Shown here piece by piece: positions 1 through 4,692 of a stretch of 8,021 nucleotides of DNA. Location: NCBI GenBank assembly GCA_017540915.1, contig JAFYAD010000070.1, forward strand, positions 1 to 8,021, given 5' to 3'. The notes beneath the pieces are model-generated. The model saw only the letters and a list, made by a program, of their open reading frames with translations. It was not told the DNA's origin and did not search any database. This DNA comes from Lachnospiraceae bacterium (GTDB lineage Bacteria; Bacillota_A; Clostridia; Lachnospirales; Lachnospiraceae). The translations under genes were made by a program, and so were the position numbers. Positions within the stretch are counted from its first letter, which is position 1. Every line of letters begins with the position of its first letter.

Positions 1-216
1 AAGATATTTGATCGCTCAAGCTCTCGCTTGGCTAATCGTTCTTTACTTTAGGTGTCTGATCATCTTAAATGATCCGACAAAAGGTTTTTGACTTGTTTGA
101 CACTCATGTGTCTTTTCTTACCGACTTATCATTCTATTCAATAGATGTAAGTCTTTCGTCTTTCACAGTTATCTCACTGTTCAGTTTTCAAGGTTCGTCG
201 CTGTTTTTGCGACAGC
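1..216 (-). ncRNA. Probable rRNA operon 5' leader (structural genes lie off the left edge)
   Basis: Read leftwards from the promoter at 223-251, this stretch has no convincing gene but is full of hairpins. It carries a boxA-like element, CTTGAAAACTGAACA, of the kind found in Firmicute rRNA leaders and spacers. Visible stems are GTCGC/GCGAC (197-213), ACAGT/ACTGT (165-180), a long near-perfect stem GACTTA...TAAGTC with inner CAT/ATG and CTA/TAG pairs (123-153), GACAC/GTGTC (99-112), GATCAT/ATGATC (58-74) and CAAGC-GAGA-GCTTG with a GNRA loop (17-30). The 16S gene itself is not in the window, so the identity is inferred from promoter strength, boxA and structure. A different stable RNA operon, such as tRNA, is the main alternative. 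Confidence 0.65.
178..194 (-). promoter_or_regulatory. boxA-like antitermination element
   Basis: The minus strand reads ACCTTGAAAACTGAACA about 20-40 nt after the predicted transcription start. Similar CUUUGAAAACU sequences in Bacillus-type rRNA leaders are known as boxA, where NusB/NusE bind to prevent premature termination. The match is by eye. Confidence 0.5.
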
Positions 217-222
217 TTTGCT

Positions 223-251
223 ATATTAACAGGATTTTTGGCACTTGTCAA
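223..251 (-). promoter_or_regulatory. Strong sigma-A promoter with UP-like element, leftward
   Basis: The -35 is TTGACA (246-251) and the -10 is TAATAT (223-228), with a spacer of exactly 17 bp. Immediately upstream (252-292) the minus strand is made of A and T tracts (AAAAATTTTTTAAAAAACAGG), which looks like an UP element. This combination is typical of rRNA promoters. The predicted start is near position 216. Confidence 0.8.
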
Positions 252-300
252 CCTGTTTTTTAAAAAATTTTTGAGAAGTTTATGATTTTTTTCCAAAACG

Positions 301-329
301 TTTACAGAACGGGCTTTACGCGATATACT
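301..329 (+). promoter_or_regulatory. Sigma-A promoter for the DUF218 gene
   Basis: TTTACA (301-306) and TATACT (324-329) are separated by 17 bp. A start near 336 gives a 5' leader of about 36 nt before the ATG at 372. This rules out the upstream in-frame ATG at 282, which would lie before the promoter. The promoter is divergent from the rRNA-type promoter, with the two -35 boxes about 50 bp apart. Confidence 0.65.
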
Positions 330-371
330 GACGTGAGCATTCTCAACTTTATTGTGAAGGGAACCTACATT

Positions 372-1067
372 ATGAAAAGCAAAACCGGGAAATTTTTCGC
401 CGTTATTGATCTTATATTATGTATATTGTGCCTGCTGTATTCCGTTGTAGTGCTGTCCGCGAACAGCGGAACGTTTTCTTTTATTATATGGATAGCCGGC
501 GGAGCTTATTTTTTTCTATGTTTTATTCTTTTCCATACAAAACTGCATACCAAATTGCCAAAGCCGGTCAAGATAATCTTTAATGCTTTGTCCGGAATCG
601 GTTTTGGCATCTTCGCAATATGTTTTTGTCTGATCATGACGGGATTCAAAAACGACGCGCCGCAAAACCTTGATCTTATCATAGTACCCGGCGCCCAGAT
701 GCGATCTTCCGGGCCATCGACGGTTTACCGGTTCAGGCTCGACCGTGCCTGCTCATATCTGAATGACAACAACGCCACGATATGCGTCATCACCGGCGGG
801 CAGGGCTACAACGAGCCCATATCCGAAGGGCAGGGCGGCATGGACTATCTTTTGTCAAAAGGCATTGCTTCCGACCGCCTGTTTGCAGAATGTGAGTCTG
901 AAAATACCTATGAAAACATAGAAAACGCCCTTGCCCTCTTAAAGAGCAAAGGCGTTGATACTGACACTATTAGCATCGGAATCGTCTCAAATAATTTCCA
1001 TGTGTACCGGTGCGTGCATATCGCCAAGCGTCTGTCTGCCGCAAATATTTACGGTATTCCTGCATAA
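372..1067 (+). CDS. DUF218 / YdcF-SanA-like membrane-anchored protein, probably closed early by an in-frame stop
   Basis: The reading frame encodes 231 residues. The start at 372 is chosen because GAAGGGA lies 9 nt upstream (356-362) and the promoter at 301-329 fits it. The N-terminal part has three hydrophobic segments (about residues 10-28, 33-53 and 72-92). The DUF218 domain follows from about residue 99, with LIIVPGAQM (102-110), a STVYRFRLDRA stretch, TGGQGYNEPISEG (141-153), ESENTYENI (175-183) and SNNFHVYR (206-213). These are the conserved blocks of the YdcF/SanA/ElyC family, whose members are linked to envelope processes; the biochemical role is mostly unknown. The frame stops at TAA 1065-1067 after GIPA. 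It would continue without further stops into a family-like C-terminal tail (1068-1136), so the protein is probably about 22 residues short. Whether it is functional is unknown. No clear terminator follows. Confidence 0.8.
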   Translation: MKSKTGKFFAVIDLILCILCLLYSVVVLSANSGTFSFIIWIAGGAYFFLCFILFHTKLHTKLPKPVKIIFNALSGIGFGIFAICFCLIMTGFKNDAPQNLDLIIVPGAQMRSSGPSTVYRFRLDRACSYLNDNNATICVITGGQGYNEPISEGQGGMDYLLSKGIASDRLFAECESENTYENIENALALLKSKGVDTDTISIGIVSNNFHVYRCVHIAKRLSAANIYGIPA

Positions 1068-1136
1068 GCTCACCCCGTTTACCTGCCCAACAACATTGTC
1101 AGGGAATGCTTCGGGGTGTTAAAGGACGCTTTTTGA
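1068..1136 (+). pseudogene. Severed C-terminal tail of the DUF218 gene, in frame after TAA
   Basis: Directly after the TAA at 1065-1067 the same frame reads AHPVY followed by LPNNIVRECFGVLKDAF and then TGA at 1134-1136. DUF218 proteins of Firmicutes commonly end with a 'LPNN.vRE.fav.KD' type of sequence after the GIPA-like strand. This is therefore best explained as the original gene end cut off by a single nonsense codon. Stop-codon readthrough or a sequencing error are alternatives. Confidence 0.7.
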
Positions 1137-1201
1137 TTATCTTTCGATAATAATCTATATGCTAATCAAAAATATTGGCGATATAATTTCTCAAAAACCC
1201 G
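1137..1201. other. Short A+T-rich spacer, no gene seen
   Basis: The spacer contains a small inverted repeat, ATTATC-TTTC-GATAAT (1136-1151), right at the end of the DUF218 tail. No T tract follows it, so it is a poor terminator. The TATAAT at 1182-1187 has no matching -35. Nothing else is supported. Confidence 0.4.
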
Positions 1202-1230
1202 TTGCACTTTTATCTTTTACATGCTACTAT
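1202..1230 (+). promoter_or_regulatory. Extended -10 promoter for the small structured RNA
   Basis: TTGCAC (1202-1207) and TACTAT (1225-1230) have a 17 bp spacer. TGC immediately precedes the -10, giving an extended -10 (TGN). The predicted start is about A1237, just before the first hairpin. Confidence 0.65.
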
Positions 1231-1236
1231 ACGCAT

Positions 1237-1318
1237 ACAAGGTAGTGTTCGCACTATCTGGGCTGGTCGACAGACCCGGGTCCAACGATTTGGTGTGGGT
1301 GTCCCACACCTTTTCTTT
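1237..1318 (+). ncRNA. Candidate small structured RNA upstream of the DUF3800 gene
   Basis: About 80 nt lie between the promoter and the terminator and fold into consecutive hairpins. Hairpin 1 (1240-1259) is an 8 bp stem, AGGTAGTG/CACTATCT (one G-T pair), closed by a TTCG tetraloop. Hairpin 2 (1260-1277) directly abuts it: GGG-CTG / CAG-a-CCC with a GTCGA loop. Loop bases GTCG (1266-1269) can pair with CGAT (1286-1289), an H-type pseudoknot. The terminator hairpin forms the 3' end. A published series of candidate RNAs called DUF3800 RNA motifs, found upstream of DUF3800 genes, is recalled here; membership of this RNA in one of those classes is inferred from position and structure, not checked. 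It could act as an RNA partner of the protein or as a cis-regulatory attenuator. Confidence 0.65.
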
Positions 1319-1320
1319 TT
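1292..1320 (+). terminator. Intrinsic terminator between the small RNA and DUF3800
   Basis: GGTGTGGG-TGT-CCCACACC (1292-1310) is a perfect 8 bp GC-rich stem with a 3 nt loop, followed by TTTTCTTTTT. It sits only 13-22 nt before the DUF3800 start codon, so most transcripts from 1202-1230 should end here and partial readthrough would express the protein. CCAA-CGAT-TTGG (1282-1293) is a small competing stem that shares its 3' two bases (GG, 1292-1293) with the base of the terminator. Confidence 0.85.
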
Positions 1321-1332
1321 AACGGAGATCAC

Positions 1333-1974
1333 ATGAAAGAATTAAGCATTTTTATCGATGAATCCGGTGATTTCGGTGAATTCAACAAAAAATCCCCTTT
1401 TTACATCGTCACCATGGTGTTCCATGACCAAGATAATGACTTAACTACTTGTCTGGATTCATTGGAACAGGAACTAACGTATCTTGGATATCCCAACCAT
1501 TGTCTCCATGCCGGTCCTATAATACGCATGGAATCCGAGTTTAAGAATGAAGATATCGTTATCAGGCGAAAAATACTCATGCGGCTGATGGGCTTTATCC
1601 GTAAGATAAAAATCCGGCATAAATCTTTCTTCATAGAAAAGCGTCATACAGAAACCATAACTGACGCCACCGGTAAATTGTCAAAGCAGATAGGCACATG
1701 GGTTAAGAACAACTATGCAACTCTTCTGACATATGATATTGTCAAGATCTACTATGACAACGGGCAGGTAGAACTATCCCGGATCCATGCATCTGTGTTT
1801 AATGTTTTATTGCCTTCCGTAGAAACAAAGAAAGTTATCCCTTCCGATTACCTTGAAATTAGCGGCTACCCCATCTACTCATCAATCCTCTGTCACAGTA
1901 ACACTGCTGCTGTATCCGGTGTTCTCATCGCGTTCCACTTCATATCCGTTTTCCTCGATGACAAGATCCGTTGA
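1333..1974 (+). CDS. DUF3800 protein, C-terminally truncated
   Basis: The frame encodes 213 residues, starting from ATG with GGAG 5 nt upstream (1324-1327). The N-terminus FIDESGDFGE (7-16) is the hallmark DUF3800 motif with the first conserved acidic residues. HAGP (59-62), FFIEKRH (99-105), YYDNGQVEL (140-148) and KKVIPSDY (166-173) also fit the family, which is believed to have an RNase H-like fold with a carboxylate active site; that is family knowledge, recalled. After Y173 (base 1851) I would expect the conserved 'lFQvADLi' segment, which brings the last acidic residue. Instead the frame reads LEISGYPIYSS and, from 1882, is simply the antisense of the neighbouring anti-sigma gene. The C-terminal 40 or so residues are therefore not native and the enzyme is probably inactive. 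The gene is visibly A+T-richer than its neighbours, which suggests horizontal acquisition. Confidence 0.8.
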   Translation: MKELSIFIDESGDFGEFNKKSPFYIVTMVFHDQDNDLTTCLDSLEQELTYLGYPNHCLHAGPIIRMESEFKNEDIVIRRKILMRLMGFIRKIKIRHKSFFIEKRHTETITDATGKLSKQIGTWVKNNYATLLTYDIVKIYYDNGQVELSRIHASVFNVLLPSVETKKVIPSDYLEISGYPIYSSILCHSNTAAVSGVLIAFHFISVFLDDKIR

Positions 1975-2610
1975 ATCGACCTCATAGTATTCTTTTCCGA
2001 AGGACGGCTTGCTGCCGGAGTCTACGGAGTATCCGCCACCTTCAATGTCCGTGATATCGAAGTAAGTATTCTCATTGGCGGGATCATCCACGTGGATGTG
2101 CAGCTCGCCCTTGCTATCCAGCTGATCCGTTACATCTTCAACAAGATTTTTATAAGAAAAGATCATTTTTCCGTCTTCGGTGATCTCAAGACGGCAGTCG
2201 TTATTCATGTAACCGACAAGCTCCTCCGCAGTCATCGGAACCTCATTACCATCTTCATCAATCGATACTCCGCCGAAGCCCATGGTCACCTCTCCGTTCT
2301 CATCGCAAACGGTATAAGAGCCGTCTTCTATCTGCACAACCTCAACATCCTGTTTGGTGCCATTTATCCATATGCCAAGCTTTGTGCGAATTCCGCCAAG
2401 ATCAGCGGCATAGCTCACACCCACACTGCCCACGATCAAAAAACACACTGCAATTGCAGCAGCTGCTGCGCGGCTTATACCGTATACAGATCTAAATTTC
2501 ATAATCTTACCCTTTCCGCTTTCCTCCGGGGTCTTTTTGCACTTTTCCCGGAAATCCCCGGAGAGACACAAGGCATTAAAGCTTCTCTGATATTTTTCTT
2601 TATTATTCAT
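1882..2610 (-). CDS. Single-pass membrane protein, probable anti-sigma factor
   Basis: The product has 242 residues. A charged cytoplasmic N-terminus (1-46) is followed by one membrane segment (about 47-68, AAAAIAVCFLIVGSVGVSYA). Then comes a strongly acidic extracytoplasmic domain with several Asp/Glu-Asp-Gly turns (IEDGSYTV, IDEDGNEV, ITEDGKMI). It begins LGGIRTKLGIWINGT, a feature I recall from clostridial membrane proteins encoded beside ECF sigma genes. The ATG overlaps the end of the sigma gene by 8 bp (ATGAATAA), so translation is likely coupled. The role of holding the sigma factor at the membrane is inferred from gene order and topology; no zinc-binding ASD motif is visible. It has no terminator after its stop and converges on the DUF3800 gene, overlapping that frame by 93 bp. 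Confidence 0.7.
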   Translation of the reverse strand: MNNKEKYQRSFNALCLSGDFREKCKKTPEESGKGKIMKFRSVYGISRAAAAAIAVCFLIVGSVGVSYAADLGGIRTKLGIWINGTKQDVEVVQIEDGSYTVCDENGEVTMGFGGVSIDEDGNEVPMTAEELVGYMNNDCRLEITEDGKMIFSYKNLVEDVTDQLDSKGELHIHVDDPANENTYFDITDIEGGGYSVDSGSKPSFGKEYYEVDSTDLVIEENGYEVERDENTGYSSSVTVTED

Positions 2611-3079
2611 CTTCCCATCCCTCCAGCTTTGTCTTCAGTAACTTTCGGCCGTTCAACAATCTTGTTTTGACGGTATTTTCAGATAACTTCAAGATCTCGG
2701 CGATCTCTCTTATCTTATATTCTTCATAATAAAAGAGGTGTATGACGATACGGTATTTTTCCGGCAGTGCCAGAACTTCGTCCATAAGTGTTCTGTCAGA
2801 CGGTTCCTCAAAGGTGAGTGAGTCCATATATTCTTCATAGGACGAACGATTCCGGTTCCAAAACAGCCTCTTTGTGCTCTTCGCCGCGTTGATAACTACC
2901 CGCAGAAGCCATGCTTTGATATGTTCCTCAGATTCAAAATCCCTGTCGCTGTTGTACAGCCGTATCATGGCATCCTGCACCGCATCCTCGGCATCCTGCT
3001 GCTGCCTGCATATATTAAATGCCGCAGCATAGAGCCTGTCCGCATATTTGTCATATATCATGTCAAAATCAATCTTCAT
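2603..3079 (-). CDS. ECF-type RNA polymerase sigma factor
   Basis: At 158 residues this is the usual ECF size. Region 2 spans about residues 8-71, with the polymerase-binding DAEDAVQDAMIRLY (29-42) and the -10 recognition/melting helix IKAWLLRVVINAAKS (54-68). Region 4 spans about 103-155, LPEKYRIVIHLFYYEEYKIREIAEIL, with the helix-turn-helix LSENTVKTRLLNGRKLLK (132-149) that reads the -35. No extra C-terminal domain is present. GGAG lies about 9 nt before the ATG. The gene is co-transcribed with the membrane protein behind it, which is probably its anti-sigma factor. An ECF-like promoter lies upstream, so self-activation is plausible. The target genes cannot be told from the sequence. Confidence 0.9.
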   Translation of the reverse strand: MKIDFDMIYDKYADRLYAAAFNICRQQQDAEDAVQDAMIRLYNSDRDFESEEHIKAWLLRVVINAAKSTKRLFWNRNRSSYEEYMDSLTFEEPSDRTLMDEVLALPEKYRIVIHLFYYEEYKIREIAEILKLSENTVKTRLLNGRKLLKTKLEGWEDE

Positions 3080-3092
3080 CTGAAAACTCTCC

Positions 3093-3109
3093 GTGTAGAC
3101 GTCTTACAC
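3093..3109. repeat. Inverted repeat in the sigma-gene 5' leader
   Basis: GTGTAGACGTCTTACAC pairs GTGTA with TACAC around a GAC/GTC core, with one unpaired base. It lies between the promoter and the ribosome binding site of the sigma gene. It could be a small mRNA hairpin or an operator. Confidence 0.4.
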
Positions 3110-3115
3110 ATATAA

Positions 3116-3142
3116 TACGCACGAGAAGTCAAAAAAGTTTTT
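3116..3142 (-). promoter_or_regulatory. Possible ECF-type autoregulatory promoter
   Basis: On the minus strand AAAAAC (3137-3142) is followed 17 bp later by CGTA (3116-3119). This resembles the AAC-N16/17-CGTA pattern of Bacillus ECF promoters such as those of sigma W and M. A nearby TATAAT (3145-3150) could serve a housekeeping promoter, but it lacks a well-spaced -35. The A/T runs make chance matches likely. Confidence 0.35.
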
Positions 3143-3247
3143 CGATTATAAAAAAATTGGAATTATTCAGAGCCAAGCACGAAAATCTGCGGTTTTCGAG
3201 CTGTTTAGGCAGATAACAAGCCAGGCAGGTTCCAAACAGACACGAAA

Positions 3248-3298
3248 ATACCGGGGCCAACAAGCCAAAACGAAACTTTTGACTTTTAACCCCGGTAT
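3248..3298 (-). terminator. Terminator-like inverted repeat after the MATE gene
   Basis: A perfect 9 bp pair, ATACCGGGG and CCCCGGTAT (3248-3256 with 3290-3298), begins 2 nt after the MATE stop codon and is followed on the minus strand by TTTTCGTGTCTGTTT. The loop is long (33 nt), which is unusual for an intrinsic terminator, and the T tract is short. The position favours a 3'-end function. Confidence 0.5.
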
Positions 3299-3300
3299 CA

Positions 3301-4653
3301 TTACATTTTACGAAGCTCTGAAAAGGCCAGCGGAACAGCCAGAAGGAAGGCCAACGCATCCGCAGCTGCCTGCGCAAATTCAACACCCGTAAGACCAAAG
3401 AGTGCCGGCAGCAGCAGGATCATGGGCACAAAAAATATACCGCTTCTGGCCGAAGCCGAGATCGAAGCTTTTAACCCCAGGCCGCTGGACTGCAGCATCA
3501 TATTTGTCATCACGGTAAATGCCAGTAACGGCATAGTCAGACACTGCGCCCTCAACGCAACATATCCAGTCGCGATCACCGCCTCATCATCTCTGAATAC
3601 GGCTATAAGCTCCGGCGCAAATGCAAAACATAAAACAGACAGAACCAGCAGAAAAGCCGTTCCGTATTTCACGCAAAAGAAAAATCCCTCTTTTACCCGT
3701 TTTTTCAATCCCGCCCCGAAATTGTAAGAGCAGACCGGCTGAAATCCCTGGCCGAAGCCTATCATGGCAGATCCCATCATCATGAGCACCCTGGTAGCAA
3801 CCGACATTCCTGCAACCGCTGCGTCTCCGCCGTACTTCGTGGCAGCATGATTAAGCATCAGTGTGGCAGTCGCCGCAAGCCCCTGTCTGAAGAGGGACGG
3901 CAGGCCACCATTCAGGATCTCCAGCATATAATGAGTGTTGATCCTGAGATTTTTAAGATCAAGCCTTATGTTTTCTCCCTGGGAGCTGCCTATATCCAGC
4001 ACAAAGAAGCTCACCATCTGTCCTGCCACGGTGGCGATGGCCGCACCCTTTGTCCCCATTTCCAACACCAGTATCAGCAGCGGATCCAGCAGCACATTCA
4101 CGACCGCGCCGCACATAAGTCCCGCCATGGAATACATGGCGCTACCCTGAAACCTGAGCTGATTGTTGAGTACGAACTGCCCCATCATAAATGGTGCGCC
4201 CATCAAGATGATCCTCATGTACGACATTGTGTCCGCCATGGTGGTATCGGATGCGCCGATAGCATACGCCAACGGCTCAGCGAAAATATTACCGACTGCA
4301 GCGCATATCACTCCCGCAACCAGTGATGTGATAAATCCGGTGATCGCCATCTCATTGGCCTCACGGGTGTTACCGGCCCCCAGCATGCGGGACAAAAACG
4401 TACCGCTGCCCTGTCCAAAGAAAAACCCGAAAGCCTGTATTATGGCCATGACCGGAAACACCAGTCCCACTGCCGCAGTGGCCTGTGTTGATATCTTTCC
4501 CACAAAGAAAGTATCAGCCATGTTATAGAACCCCGTCACCAGCATGCTGATGATAGTGGGTATCGCCAGTGTTATTATAAGTTTCGGGACCGGCGTCTGC
4601 GTAAGCCGCTCCCTCTTGCTGATAGTTTTTTCGTTATTTTTGTCTTTTCTCAT
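3301..4653 (-). CDS. MATE family multidrug/metabolite efflux pump
   Basis: The product has 450 residues, the normal length for a 12-helix MATE protein. The start at 4653 is chosen because GGAAG lies 6 nt upstream (4660-4664); the alternative, a TTG at 4677, has no such site. The N-terminal half opens with PVPKLIITLAIPTIISMLVTG and NMADTFFVG, the usual first-helix signature, then GQGSGTFLSRMLGAGN. The second half has the paired GFGQGFQPVCSYNFGAG motif and LRAQCLTMPLLAF. Members exchange H+ or Na+ for cationic drugs or metabolites across the inner membrane; the substrate cannot be predicted here. The gene is 39 nt behind the phosphodiesterase gene with no evident promoter between them, so co-transcription is likely. 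Confidence 0.93.
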   Translation of the reverse strand: MRKDKNNEKTISKRERLTQTPVPKLIITLAIPTIISMLVTGFYNMADTFFVGKISTQATAAVGLVFPVMAIIQAFGFFFGQGSGTFLSRMLGAGNTREANEMAITGFITSLVAGVICAAVGNIFAEPLAYAIGASDTTMADTMSYMRIILMGAPFMMGQFVLNNQLRFQGSAMYSMAGLMCGAVVNVLLDPLLILVLEMGTKGAAIATVAGQMVSFFVLDIGSSQGENIRLDLKNLRINTHYMLEILNGGLPSLFRQGLAATATLMLNHAATKYGGDAAVAGMSVATRVLMMMGSAMIGFGQGFQPVCSYNFGAGLKKRVKEGFFFCVKYGTAFLLVLSVLCFAFAPELIAVFRDDEAVIATGYVALRAQCLTMPLLAFTVMTNMMLQSSGLGLKASISASARSGIFFVPMILLLPALFGLTGVEFAQAAADALAFLLAVPLAFSELRKM

Positions 4654-4659
4654 AGAGCA

Positions 4660-4664
4660 CTTCC
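4660..4664 (-). promoter_or_regulatory. Ribosome binding site fixing the MATE start
   Basis: GGAAG is placed 6 nt before the ATG at 4653. It decides against the longer frame that begins at a TTG at 4677. Confidence 0.6.
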
Positions 4665-4692
4665 AAATCAACCTCAAAACATCCGGTCTGTG

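Noticed and set aside
69..263. 64-codon frame on the plus strand
   Set aside because: It lies antisense to the rRNA-type leader and promoter, has no ribosome site and shows no recognisable protein features.
282..371. Upstream start extending the DUF218 protein by 30 residues
   Set aside because: The promoter at 301-329 lies inside this extension, and the ATG at 372 has a good ribosome site.
1136..1151. Small inverted repeat after the DUF218 tail as a terminator
   Set aside because: The A+T-only stem is short and is not followed by a T tract.
1182..1187. TATAAT as a promoter for the small RNA
   Set aside because: There is no -35 at the right distance, while the element at 1202-1230 has both boxes and sits at the right distance from the first hairpin.
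2092..2670. 192-codon plus-strand frame opposite the sigma/anti-sigma genes
   Set aside because: It is a shadow of the real minus-strand genes, without a ribosome site or family-like sequence.
3847..4326. Plus-strand His/Gln-rich frame inside the MATE gene
   Set aside because: It is antisense to a clearly conserved transporter, and the composition is that of a reversed membrane protein.
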